Assembly (NCBI GenBank): GCA_013339895.1
Contig: JABACO010000001.1
Coordinates: 26,479,631 to 26,543,630 of the forward strand
DNA from: Ephydatia muelleri
Taxonomy: Eukaryota; Porifera; Demospongiae; Spongillida; Spongillidae
DNA: 64,000 bases
Direction: 5' to 3'
The notes below the pieces were generated by a model. That model did not search any database, was not told the origin of the DNA, and worked only from the letters and a program-made list of their open reading frames with translations. This document shows, piece after piece, positions 1 to 10,699 of the stretch; position 1 is the stretch's first letter; every line of letters begins with the position of its first letter. The position numbers were made by a program, and so were the translations under genes.

Positions 1-314
1 ATGTAAGAGAAGGAAGAGGGCGACGTGGAAGAGGCGAAGGACGAGACCGTAATGTGAACCATTATTCGGACAATATATATGTATAATTACTAATGTTAAT
101 GTTATTAAATAATTATGCCAAATGCGCTAATGATAATGGTCGGTCTAAGTACAGCAAGAAAGATTTCACGAATGATTCAAACACGCATCCCGCCTTTAAC
201 TAAAACTTTAGTTCTGATATCGGATCGCTTAGCTTCGTTCATAGTTCTACATGTCTTAGCAAATGGCACACACATGTCACACAACCCGTTGTACATAGAA
301 AAAAATCAATGAAA
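1..314. other. Left edge, no feature seen
   Basis: AT-rich sequence with one short open frame (115-312) that shows no domain, composition or splice support. I see nothing here beyond the start of the fold-back at 315. Confidence 0.5.
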
Positions 315-594
315 CAAGTAAATAAAAACATTCTCTAGGAGAAAGTTGGTGGCATATAGGATTTGATGGCAATTGGTAGTGTAAAAAGCAAGGAAACAAG
401 GTCTTATCAGAAGGGAAAATGTAATAGTCCTATATTTAGCACACAAACAACATACGCCCTAGAAATGGGTTTAATATAGGACTATTACATTTTCCCTTCT
501 GATAAGACCTTGTTTCCTTGCTTTTTACACCACCAATTGCCATCAAATCCTATATGCCACCAACTTTCTCCTAGAGAATGTTTTTATTTACTTG
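315..594. repeat. Long fold-back (inverted repeat with about 125-bp arms)
   Basis: The left arm (315-440) begins CAAGTAAATAAAAACATTCT. It pairs almost perfectly with the right arm (471-594), which ends ACATTCTC on the complementary strand. The spacer is about 30 bp. Only a few mismatches are visible (GGTAGTG against CACCACC). A transcript would fold into a long hairpin. Confidence 0.85.
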
Positions 595-599
595 TGTAT

Positions 600-1690
600 A
601 CTGTTTTGGCATTGCCGCTTAAACGATAGCGGTACTGCGACATTTGCCTATATTTGCGGTCTGTATAATTAGAGATCTATTTTACTAATGGTTAAATTAT
701 TTAAAGTGGTTATGTGATATCAGTGATACTACATATCCTGTGAATATCTCAAACTACAAAGATCATTTATGGTTTATCATTAACCATGACAATGGTAAAG
801 TAAATATACTATATCTAAGTGTCCTATATAGCAATGGTTAAAGGGGTTATTATGATACTAGTGATATTAGATATATCGAAAGATCACTTATGGTTCAGTT
901 AACATTGTTTATCATAAGCCATGAAATTAAATCTCAAAATATAAAACATAGCATACAATCTTAATACATATAAGTGTACAATATAATAAAGGTTAATTTT
1001 TAAAAAAGTCGTTATAGTTATATTAGTGACATTACATATCTCACACTACAAACATCACTTATGATATAACATGGTTTATCATTAACCATGAAATAGGTAA
1101 ATGAATCTCTAATTCTAAAACATAGTATTTTAATACATCTAAGTGTACTATATAGTAATTGTTAATTAATTGAAAGTCGTTATTGTATAAATTATAAGTG
1201 ATGTCACATATTTTTAGATTTTGAGATTTAATTTACCATGTTCATGGTTAATGATAAACCATGTAAACCATCAATGATCTTTCTAGTTTGATCACTAATA
1301 TCACAATATTGACTTTTCATTACTATTGTGACAAGTCTCAAGTCATGAACTGAATAGAATCCAATTACATGCACAGACACTGCAGATATACAATAGTAGT
1401 CGCGCGTATTATAAAGTTCCCAGGGAAATGCCTGCTGACTGTGGTTAACACAATAGGTGATCTCATAAGGTTGGTGCACCCTATATAGTACAGTACACTT
1501 CGGGGTGTATTAAGATAGTATGTTTTAGATTTTGAGATTACATTTACCATGTTCATGGTCAATGATAAACCATGTTAAACCATGATAGTGTTACCCTGGC
1601 TAAGGTCGTGGTAGAAGAAAAGGTGTGTCATTATGGAGTACTTCAGTACCTTCACAGTGACCAAGGTGCTAATCTTGTGAGTGAGTGCTA
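600..1690. repeat. Degenerate repeats built on a TGGTTTATCATTAACCATG motif
   Basis: AT-rich region without a gene. The near-palindrome CATGGTTTATCATTAACCATG and its inverse (CATGGTTAATGATAAACCATG) recur near 770, 905, 1,068, 1,243 and 1,550. They are spaced 140-310 bp apart, with AATCTCAAAATCTAAAACATA-like companions. The early copies are direct and the later ones inverted. This looks like an old MITE cluster. Confidence 0.55.
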
Positions 1691-1704
1691 GGGCAGGTGC
1701 GGAG

Positions 1705-2000
1705 TGGACCCGTTTGTCGTGATGTTGCTTGTGTTTTAGTAGAGAATGCGTGCATGTGAGTGACGAATTGGTTCATTTAAGTTGCCGACTGCACCCCCCG
1801 CCCCCCGCTGTAAGCAGACTGCACCCCCCGTCGCAAGCGGACTGCACCCCCCCCCCCCCCCCGTCGTAAGTGGACTACCTCACCCACCCACCCCCCCGTC
1901 GTAAGCGGACTGCACCCCCCTCCTCCGTTCAAACAGCTTCGCATACATTGCCCCCCCCCCCCCCCCCCCCCCCATAACAAATACCTGGATCTGGATTCTG
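1705..2000. repeat. Poly-C/GTCGTAAGCGGACTGCACC repeat, hAT-like 3' end
   Basis: Four units of GTCGTAAGCGGACTGCAC separated by poly-C, ending ACCTGGATCTGGATTCTGGGG. The same sequence forms the right half of a hAT-like MITE at 49,505-49,976, so this is a solo end of that family. Confidence 0.65.
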
Positions 2001-2049
2001 GGGCTGTTGGTAATGTGTGCATGTGCGGGTCACATGCTTTTCTTTTCAG

Positions 2050-2116
2050 GTTCACAATGCTGTACTCTGAGACTCCAGACATGAGTGAGTGTGTATCACA
2101 AGACCAGGGAACCCAG
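2050..2116 (+). pseudogene. 67-bp exon-like sequence of unknown gene, copy 1
   Basis: It follows a good acceptor (CTTTTCTTTTCAG) and is followed by a GTAACC donor. It encodes FTMLYSETPDMSECVSQDQG and TQ. I do not recognise the protein. A near-identical copy lies at 7,937-8,003 with the same splice sites. Confidence 0.5.
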
Positions 2117-2159
2117 GTAACCTTGGATACAAACTCTGTGATGTGTAAGAAAAGATGTG

Positions 2160-2200
<41 letters not shown>

Positions 2201-2245
2201 TTTGTGTGTGTATGTGAATGTGTGTGTGTGTTGTCTTTTCCACAG

Positions 2246-2676
2246 GGTACTCATGTGGGAGCAGACTAAACAATCCTCTGCTAAGCGATGGTCACCCACA
2301 ACAACCACACAACTTTGAAACGACCAAATTGAGGAGCTCTCCAGTCCCCTCCATGATGGACCGATCCTCCCCCTAGGTGGGCGGGGCCATGCCTCTACCC
2401 CAACAACATGTCACAACCTCTACTGCCACGGGTAGGCAACACCATCAGATGCATCAGCAGGGGCCCAGGCCTATGGATCACCAGATGCATCAGCAGGTGC
2501 CCAGGCCTATGGATCACCAGATGCATCAGCAGGTGCCCAGGCCTATGGACCACCAGAGGTTCATGCTAACCACGCCCAGAGTGGACATACGCTACCAACC
2601 TTATCCTCCGAGGGCAGGAGGGGGAGGAGGGGGCAGACCAGTGGCTCTGGGTAGCCAGCTTGATGGGTGGATGTGA
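2246..2676 (+). CDS. Possible Gln/Pro/His-rich exon with a 36-bp internal repeat
   Basis: After acceptor TTTTCCACAG the frame runs YSCGSRLNNPLLSDGHPQQP, then NFETTKLRSSPVPSMMDRSSP, then TAG at 2,374. It continues in the same frame with GGAMPLPQQHVTT and three copies of MHQQ(G/V)PRPMDHQ (36 bp each, 2,450-2,557). It ends FMLTTPRVDIRYQPYPPRAG, a Gly run and SQLDGWM. The single internal TAG suggests a broken C-terminal exon. The protein is not recognised. Confidence 0.35.
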
Positions 2677-2899
2677 AGTATGTGGATTGGATGTGTTTAT
2701 GTGGGAGGGGGAGGGGTCAGTCAACTTCAATTGCAAGTGATGAAGGCCAAAGCTACTTCCTGTTGTAAGCACCGCGGCAACAGGCTTTAAAGGGTGTTAA
2801 GTGTTACCACATGTTGCTAGGTTGATTTGTTTTCATTGGATTGTGTTCTTTTTTTTTTTCTACATCAATAAATCGATGTTGCATGAGAGCACAGTTGGT

Positions 2900-3290
2900 A
2901 GAGGTCGTCCCTCCAAAACAGTGTCACTATCCTGAACGAGTTGATGTGTGTGGTGCCATTTGAACTGCCATGCCATAAGCTGGCCTGTACTAGGTGAGTT
3001 GTGGAATGAGTAGCAACATCAACTCCAATGTGTCCTTGCTGCACGGAGGACAGCCTTGCTGAATGATATCGCCAGATAGGTTATTTTTTTATAGTTCAAG
3101 TTGTGTATAGTGCTTTACACGTACCATCTACGAAGCCTTGTTCTGTTCCATGCCAGATGGCTTCCTCTTCAGCAGTGTGGCTGCTTCTCTTTCCTCACCA
3201 GCAGTGAGATATGGTGTGTACTTGTGCCCATCATAGCAGCCAGCCTTCATATCTCTGTGGCACCCCACACATGTACCAGTACACTGATTA
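2900..3290. pseudogene. Broken RING (RAG1-N-like) sequence with an inverted half
   Basis: The plus strand 2,900-3,060 resembles the RING exon at 29.5 kb: VPFELPCHKLACTR then stop, VATSTPMCPCCTED. From about 3,290 down to 3,100 the continuation is on the minus strand: CHRDMKAGCYDGHKYTPYLT, AGEEREAATLLKRKPSGMEQ. The 3' half has therefore been inverted. It is decayed (several stops) and clearly a pseudogene. Confidence 0.65.
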
Positions 3291-3299
3291 CTTGTCCAG

Positions 3300-4370
3300 T
3301 GGCTAAAACTACCAGGAGTTTTTCTCTAGCCATAAAATGCATATTGAAGCATCAACAACGCTAGGAAACTGGAGGTATAGTGAAAGGGGGTTTTCAGTAA
3401 AAGAAGGTACCTTTGTTAAATAGCTGGATTCTGCATTGCAATTCATATATGAGTACACCACCAGCAATACTTAGAGGCGTTAGCAACCATATACATAAGG
3501 CTCTAAATGGAAATGTTCTAAAAGTCTAACTTTGCAAGTACATGTAGTGGTCATGCAACTCATTAACTACCTAACATGGTTCTAACTGCACAAAATAGAT
3601 TGCCCCACGCATCGATCTACTGTGTATTGCCACATTACTTCTGCGGTATTGGAGTGTCCGCAGCCATTAATGGCTATAAGTCTAATTTGTTTCTTTAAAA
3701 AATTGGGGGGAAGTTTCCCTCCCCCGCTCTCTTCGGATTATGAAACGAATCCCCCTGAACACGACGTTGAAGTGGTTGCACTCCAACGCAATGTGAGGGA
3801 AACGAGCCCCATCAAAGAGAGCGATATTTCAGATGGCCATGGGCATGGGGCTCCATGGTAGAGCCATACTATTAGGCACAGGATGCCTAAAATAATAATA
3901 AGAGCATATTGATGATTTTTGAACCACCACAACATAATGAATCAGAACGGCACAACTTGCCTTTTATATGCTTACGACTACAGAGCAGTTGTGGGTTTCC
4001 AGTCGCAATTGCGCATGCGCTACCGCGCCCGCGACGCATATGAATTTTCATAGCCCTACGGCTGGACAGTAGGTATATAGCTGGATGGATGTACTTGGCC
4101 ATTTTAAGGGCCACGTCTATGTCTTTGAGGATTCTGAGAAGTAGAACATTGGACCTGGGCAACCAGAACTTACATGTACATATTGAGATGCTATATACCA
4201 TCTGTATGTATGTATGTATTACTCTGCTGTATATTTTATCTAGAGTGTACTTATATGGCAAAAAAAAAAGTATTTACATACCATAGTAGAGGAAGGATAT
4301 ACGAGGGTGGGGACGAGGGGAGTAGCAATATATAAAGACGGGGGGAGGGGAGGAGCTGACTGTTTTTACT
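3300..4370. other. No gene seen
   Basis: Unique AT-rich sequence between the RING relic and the DEATH relic. Short open frames show no recognisable domain. A purine-rich patch (GAGGGTGGGGACGAGGGG) lies near 4,302-4,345. Confidence 0.5.
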
Positions 4371-4394
4371 ATGTCGCCTCATAACAGTGTTTCC

Positions 4395-4639
4395 GCGCGC
4401 TGCTTTTCAGGCCGCAATCTTCCAAAGCTGCTGCTATTTTCTTGTAAGTGAACGCGTCAGCATCGCGATTGCGGCATAGTTGGAGCATGTAAAGTGCCCT
4501 CATGTGTTCTGCCCTGTTCGCCTCGCAGGCCACCTCGTTTCTCAAAACCTTGAAGTCCATACCATACCCATCTCTTCCCACTTCGGGCCTACATCTCTGG
4601 CAATGCTCAAGAGTGTAGCATCATTCACTATGTCAACTC

Positions 4640-4640
<1 letters not shown>
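4395..4640 (-). pseudogene. Frameshifted DEATH-domain sequence
   Basis: Minus strand, just left of a (CA)n tract. One frame gives TLLSIARDVGPKWEEMG, and a second frame, starting where the first fails, gives YGMDFKVLRNEVACEANRAE, then ALYMLQLCRNRDADAFTYKK and AALEDCGLKSSARKHC. Together they follow the DEATH domain pattern. One base is missing near 4,574, which breaks the frame. No donor follows, and a TAG ends the second frame. It is likely the remnant of another receptor or adaptor in the same cluster. Confidence 0.62.
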
Positions 4641-4716
<76 letters not shown>

Positions 4717-4802
4717 TTGCTGTACAACCACAACAAGACACAACAATCTACCAGGAGAGAGCTACCATACTACTGGAGGAGCAGAGGATCAATGAAGACC
4801 TA

Positions 4803-5428
4803 CACTGCAAAAACAAAAGCGCGACCATCACTCGCCCGAGCGAGTGATAGTCGCGTTAGAAATAGCACTCGCTATAACGAGTGATTCTCACCCGTCTTTA
4901 CTACGAGTGACATTCGCGCGTTAAAACGAGTGTTGTTCACTTATAATTATCACTCGCTTGGAAGAGTGAGATCACGTGCTACAAAAGGTGAGGTTCACTC
5001 GACTTTACCACGAGTGATAGTCACGCATTAAAACGAGTGTTATTCACTTACAATTATCACTCGCTTGGAACACTATAATCGTTAATAAAGCATCGGTATG
5101 CACGTGATATATTATTGATGAATATAATTATAATGAAACGCAGCATACAGACGAACATAAAGCATATAGTCCGGTTAGCAAAACTAGCTGCTTCAATACA
5201 AGGCTGCATGTAGTTTCTGCGAGTTGAAGATATAAGAAAGAACTTCAAATTAAGAATTTGTACATAATTGATAATAATAAACAAACCTTATATACGGGTT
5301 AAGGATCGTTTGCTATGGAACACAGCAGATGTAAAAGTTAAACCTCCACAATGAAACTGATGTGACCTTAGCTCCACATGTAGCTAGAATGCGTGACTTG
5401 TACAATGGAGTACATAAATTAGTGTTGA

Positions 5429-5472
<44 letters not shown>

Positions 5473-6706
5473 CACACGCACACACACACTGCATGGTTCC
5501 TTAACCAATACATTACAAAAACTGGACACATGGTTAGGCCATATCTTCTTACACCTAGTGGCAAGGCTATACCTGCCTCTATCCCTGGTGCCCAGGCCAT
5601 TCCTCTATCTCTGTGCACCAGAGAACACACACAAAGGAATACAGATACGCACACGCACACACACCACACGCACATGCATACACACACATCACATTGTGCA
5701 TTGTGGAGGGACATGTGCAGTGTGTACTAACCTTAAACAGATCAATCCCCATCAATGGGAACACATCAAGCGTCGCCAGTCGATCCCCATCGGAGAGGTG
5801 GGCATCTATAAGAATGCAACACATACATGATCGGAGAGTGTGCTAACACAAACACATGTACTGACCTTAAACAGATCAATCTCCAACACATCAAGCATCA
5901 CCAGATGATCCCCATCGGAGAGGTGGGCATCTATAAGAATGCAACGCATGCATCATCTGAGGGTGTGTGCTAACACATACACGTGTACTAACCTTAAACA
6001 GATCAATCCCCATCAATGGGAACACATCAAGCGTCGCCAGTCGATCCCCATCGGAGAGGTGGGCATCTATAAGAATGCAACACATGCATCATCTGAGGGT
6101 GTGTGCTAACACATACACGTGTACTAACCTTAAACAGATCAATCCCCATCAATGGGAACACATCAAGCGTCGCCAGTCGATCCCCATCGGAGAGGTGGGC
6201 ATCTATAAGAATGCAATACATATGGGTGTGTGTGCTAACACATACATGTGTACTGACACACACGTATATACGTGTGCAGCTCTCTTGCATCTGCGACAAC
6301 AAACGGCAGCTCCAATATCACCATCAACGGAAAATAGGTGAGAGGCTAGTCGGGCGTAGAAGTCCGGCTAGGGGGAGGGGTACGAACTTCTTTATTAATA
6401 CAGTACAGAGTTGACTGTATCGCACATGGCGATCACTACCTATCGGAAACAAAGTATTAACAGCTGACTTGTTACAGCGGACTTCGACTTGATATACACG
6501 CAGCTAGCTAAACTTATAAAATGACGTAAATGAGATATACGGTAAGCTGCATGAAAAATAAAGCGTGACTGTCACTCGCTTAGATTTTCACTCGATAGAG
6601 GCGATTAGTGTTAATAATGCATTGAGTGCCTTTCACTCGATTAAAATTTCACTCGTTTAAGTTCGAGTGACAAATGAGTGAAAATCGCTCTTTTATTTTT
6701 GCAGTG
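4803..6706. mobile_element. CACTG-ended DNA transposon or composite, 1.9 kb
   Basis: Left end CACTGCAAAAACAAAAGCGC and right end, inverted, CACTGCAAAAATAAAAGAGC, both followed by TCACTCG-rich subterminal repeats. TA flanks both ends (4,801-4,802 and 6,707-6,708). The ends carry many CGAGTGA/TCACTCG motifs, probably transposase binding sites. No transposase is seen. The cargo includes (CA)n and four copies of a 74-bp exon. The ends fit CACTA/Mirage-type elements with a short TA duplication. Confidence 0.65.
5732..6202 (-). repeat. Four tandem copies of a 74-bp exon-like sequence
   Basis: Copies at 5,805-5,732, 5,930-5,875 (shortened), 6,066-5,993 and 6,202-6,129 on the minus strand. The three full copies have acceptor TTCTTATAG, donor GTTAGT and peptide AHLSDGDRLATLDVFPLMGI followed by DLFK. 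The last two are 136 bp apart. The protein is not recognised. Because 74 is not a multiple of three, consecutive copies could not all be included in one open transcript. Confidence 0.6.
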
Positions 6707-6844
6707 TACAAACTAAAGTACTACAATACCCCAATTCAATAAATAAATACAATTATAGAAATAACATTGGATAATACAAATTTCTTCCAGGATACATATG
6801 CATGAGTAATCTATGAGAGGTGCTCCCATCATCCATCCCAAGTC

Positions 6845-7920
6845 CACTCCTTCACTTCACTCGTGAACCATTTACATGTAGACACAAACTGGTCGCCCTT
6901 ATGATAGCAAAGGCCAGTCTGGCCCTAACAAATCCACACGTTTGGGAATAGGGCTTTTCCCATTTGTGAGCCAGGTTGGCTACTATTCTCTTTACGAAGT
7001 GTTTGGCCTCCATGTGTAGCAAATCATCCACTGACAGCACTATTGGTGTAAAGTTACCCCTCCGCTCAACTACAGCCTGCTCATAGACCCTCTTCTTCTT
7101 CAGGTGAACAAGTGCAATGAGAAAGAGCATCAGTGTCAATATAACTTTGATATCAAATAGTATAGTGCCTCCACCTGAGGTTGCCATACCCCTCATATCC
7201 CTAAATCCAGTCGTAGCTCATCATCTCCATTGTTAACATCAGCCGCAGTTTCAGTTGGATCATAAATACCAAGACCACCACTTAGGGATGTTTGTTGGCA
7301 ACTGAAACAAACGTTTCTCCTCAACAGTGACTACTCCTCCTAGTAGAGATGGAAAGAACTGTTCTGTGATGGCATGTTGCAATGGTACGAATGTCTCAGC
7401 CAATCAGGAACCACTCTTTGGACAAACTCCCATTCACATTGCAGTGATTTGGCCATAGTGCTAAATGCCACCTGACTGCTGCCGTGGATACTTTGGTGAT
7501 GCATTCTATCTAATATTCAACCTTCTGTTTCATGAAGTTTCTGCAATACTCTTGAGTACATAATACACCACCAAGAAAGCGATGGCTACTTGACACTGTA
7601 ATACCCAAATCCTTGAAATAGTCTTTGGCAACATCATCAAATTATGGTGCCACTACTAGAACACTTTTAGTTGGTTCCGCAAAGTAACCATATGCTGGTC
7701 CTAGTTGTATGAGTTTGTCAAACCATAAACGAATTTGTGATAGCTTCCCTGCGCACACTGAGTCATCTGCGTACCAGCACTGTACAAAGTTAGATTTTGA
7801 AGCAAAGGACCTTATCAGTGGCAAAACAGCTACATATACAGCATAGAAAAACAAAGATAGTGTATCTCCTTGTGTAACTCCTTCTCTGCAGTAGGATGTA
7901 TGTTTACATGTGCGGGTCAC
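6845..7920 (-). pseudogene. Reverse transcriptase fragment, 5' truncated
   Basis: The 5' part (7,920-7,642) reads REGVTQGDTLSLFFYAVYVA, then PLIRSF, then WYADDSVCAGKLSQIRLWFD and GPAYGYF, which contains the YADD catalytic motif and flanking RT motifs. Stops and shifts interrupt 7,640-7,200. The 3' part (7,196-6,852) is open again: VLSVDDLLHMEAKHF, KWEKPYSQTCGFVRARL, AIIRATSLCL. Similar RT proteins are common in marine invertebrate genomes. The sequence is cut at about 7,900 by unrelated sequence. Confidence 0.75.
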
Positions 7921-7936
7921 GTGCTTTTCTTTTCAG

Positions 7937-8003
7937 GTTCACAATGCTGTACTCGGAGACTCCAGACATGAGTGAGTGTGTACCACTAGACCAGAGAACC
8001 CAG
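7937..8003 (+). pseudogene. 67-bp exon-like sequence of unknown gene, copy 2
   Basis: Same exon as at 2.05 kb, with FTMLYSETPDMSECVPLDQR and TQ, flanked by the same acceptor and donor. It sits exactly where the reverse transcriptase fragment to its left breaks off. Gene of origin unknown. Confidence 0.5.
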
Positions 8004-8032
8004 GTAACCTTGGATACAATAATAGGAAAGGT

Positions 8033-8067
<35 letters not shown>

Positions 8068-8596
8068 AGTGTGAAGTGCCCACATGCTTAAACTAATGTC
8101 CACTTTCCAACATCTCTCACACAACACTACATGTGACCATCATGGGGCACCTCCCCCACACATATCTGTTACCATGGAGATTAGCCACACTCCAGATGCC
8201 CCACTGGCTGTACACATTACCACCTTACCAATTGCCCCACCCCTTACCACCTTAGTACCCATCTCCTGCCTCCTCCCCTGACCCTGTCTTTTCTTTATAG
8301 GCACAGACTTTCCAAGAAGAGCTCATTCAAGGCACCTGATCAAATAGGTGACCAAGACAAAGTCCCAATACTGCATACATGGATTTTCCCATAGCAGATG
8401 GCAATACTGATGTACTCTATGAAGCTAAAAATAGCAAACACATGACACTCCATTTTAATCTGTATGCAAAAAAAATTATTCTTTTTAGAAAGCATGTACA
8501 TTGTAATATATGTCCAAGGCAAACAAAGATGGTGGAACGATGGAGAGCCATGCCTCTTGTGACCTCCATGACCTTTACCACAAGATGGGGAAGAAG

Positions 8597-8870
8597 GAGT
8601 GGAGGGTGATGGGGAGGAGGGAGTGGAGGGTGATGGGGAGGAGGGAGTGGATTGCAATGGGAGGGAGTGGATTGCAATGGGAAGGAGGGAGTGGATTGCA
8701 ATGGGGAGGAGGGAGTGAATTGCAATGGGGAGGAGGGAGTGGATTGCAATGGGGAGGAGGGAGTGGATCGCAATGGGGAGGAGGGAGTGGATCGCAATGG
8801 GGAGGAGGGAGTGGATCGCAATGGGGAGGAGGGAGTGGATCGCAATGGGGAGGAGGGAGTGGAGTTTCTA
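8597..8870. repeat. 24-bp minisatellite (GGGAGGAGGGAGTGGATCGCAATG)
   Basis: About a dozen direct copies with ATCGC/ATTGC variants, the newest (ATCGC) at the right end. The paralogous array at 52,610-52,750 has about half as many copies. Open frames through it are an artefact of the 24-bp period. Confidence 0.85.
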
Positions 8871-9299
8871 CCAAAGTGAGAGTGGTTCAAGAGTGGGTAC
8901 CTCCCCTTGGAGCAGACCCTCGATGTCAGTCAGTGGGTGTGGCTTGAGCAGATCAGCCAATGGGAGACCAGAGCAGACTAGATCAGCAAGGTAGTACCTG
9001 ATCTTGGCCATCCTGTGGAGATCATGTGATGGTCATGTGACCTACAATGGTACCATTCCTCTGACAGGTCATGTGACCTACGTGTAGTTTTTATGATGTT
9101 AGAATTGCAGTGAAGGCGTTTCAAGTGTTCCTCGATCCTTCCTCCTTTACCCCCACACCTGTGTGTTCAGGACATAAGTGATATCACATCACCACTCCCC
9201 CCTCCCTTGTCCTTCATACCATACACATGTCACCACTCTTGTATGAGATCTTCTAACTGTTGTGTGATGAGGGATGGCCTGCCCCTGTACTGCTACCAG

Positions 9300-9480
9300 C
9301 TAAGGGGGAGGAGGGAGGAGGGATGGAAAGAGGGATGGGGGAGGAGGGGAAGGGGAGCAGAGAGGGGAGGAGGGAGGGGAAGGGGAGGGGGTAAGGAAGA
9401 GGGAGGGGAGGTGGGATAAGGGAGGGAGATGGGATGTGAAGTGGAAGAGAGAGGGGAGGAGAGGACGAGGGAGGGTGTGG
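9300..9480. repeat. Polypurine (GGGGAGGGA) tract
   Basis: Almost uninterrupted purines on the plus strand. Open frames here (Pro/Ser/Leu-rich on minus, Gly/Glu/Arg-rich on plus) are compositional and not genes. G runs favour triplex or quadruplex structures. Confidence 0.8.
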
Positions 9481-9972
9481 AAGAAAGATTAATTTGGTTG
9501 AAATATGTTGTATCAAGAGACATAATTACATCACCTAGAGTGTGGGATGTGTTCCCAATCTCACCTTATATGGTCACATGGTATCCTCTGGGTCAGCTGG
9601 TGTCTCTGCTTCCCAGAGCACAAAAGCTGTCTAGACATGTGTCCTGGCTGATGGAGGGAAGGGGTGGAGCCAGTAGTAATGGAGGTAAAAGACTGAAGTT
9701 CCACCTTGAGGTTCCATCCAGTACTACCTGTCTTGTCTAGAGCTACACAGCAAGAGCACTGCGGGAATTGAGGGGAGGGGAGGGGGAGGGGAGGGGAGGG
9801 GAGGGGAGGGGAGAAGGATACGTAAGCTACATTATTAGCATCAGTAGTCATGACAACGCAGGATCTGGGTTGTCCTTTACTTTAATCCCCCCCCCCCCCC
9901 CCCGACACACTTTTAATTCATCCGATTCAATTTATTAACACACTAAGTAATACAAATCACATGGGATATTGT

Positions 9973-10216
9973 TCAGCGAGGTGTGTTATGATCTTCCAAA
10001 TGCAACTGGTCCACCAAATCGTCTACGCCACATGTACTCTGGGAGATACATGTATGTTTCAAATAGGCAAGAATGCATAGTTTGCATGAGCTCCACATTC
10101 CTTCCACTCCTTGCGTGTGCACCCCGGTGACAGGGTCCACAAAATGGAGCAAATGATTGCCAGTGTTATGAATGTTTCCTCTGGTTGCAGCTATCTGATT
10201 ATAGGCGCTCCACTCG

Positions 10217-10219
<3 letters not shown>
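9973..10219 (-). pseudogene. Merlin/ISXO2-like transposase relic, copy 1
   Basis: The minus strand reads DEWSAYNQIAATRGNIHNTG, NHLLHFVDPVTGVHTQGVEG, MWSSCKLCILAYLKHT and DDLVDQLHLEDHNTP. The pattern DEWxAY..VNHSxxFVDPxTGxHTxxIEgxW is diagnostic of the IS1016/ISXO2-like DDE transposases that include animal Merlin elements. The catalytic Asp (DEW) and the Glu of VEG are present. Upstream sequence is replaced by a (CA)n tract at 10,218-10,267. Confidence 0.8.
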
Positions 10220-10265
<46 letters not shown>

Positions 10266-10309
10266 CATCAGTGATAGGGTCCCAGCACTCCACATGTGCA
10301 CTGCAGGAA

Positions 10310-10690
10310 ATGAGGGGAGAGGAGGGGAGGGAAGGAGAGAAGGGGAGGGAAAAGGGGAGGGAGGGAAGGAGAGGGAAGGAAAAGGGTGAGGGAGGAGAGA
10401 AGGGGGAGGGAGGGGAGGAGGAGAAGGGGGAGAGAGGAGAGAAGGAAGAGGGAGGAGAGAAGGGGGAGGGAGGAGAGAAGGGGAGGAGAAGGGGGAGGGA
10501 GGAGAGAAGGGGGAGGGAGGAGAGAAGGGGAGGAGAAGGGGGAGGGAGGAGAAAAGGGGAGGGAGAAGGGGGAGGGGAGGAGAGAAGGGGGAGGGAGGAG
10601 AGAAGGGGAGGGAGAAGGGGGAGGAGGAGAGAAGGGGAGGGAGGGAGGGAGGGAGAGGAGGGAGGAGAAGGGGGAGGGGAGGGATAGTAG
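10310..10690. repeat. 380-bp polypurine tract
   Basis: Runs of GGAGGGAGGAGAGAAGGGG with mirror symmetry. The opposite strand is pure pyrimidine. This is a strong candidate for H-DNA. Related tracts lie at 12,865-13,105, 55,420-55,580 and 56,530-56,680. Confidence 0.8.
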
Positions 10691-10699
10691 GATGAGTAA

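Noticed and set aside
1777-2082. Gly-rich minus-strand open frame
   Set aside because: It is made by poly-C runs of the hAT-like repeat and has no protein-like composition outside them.
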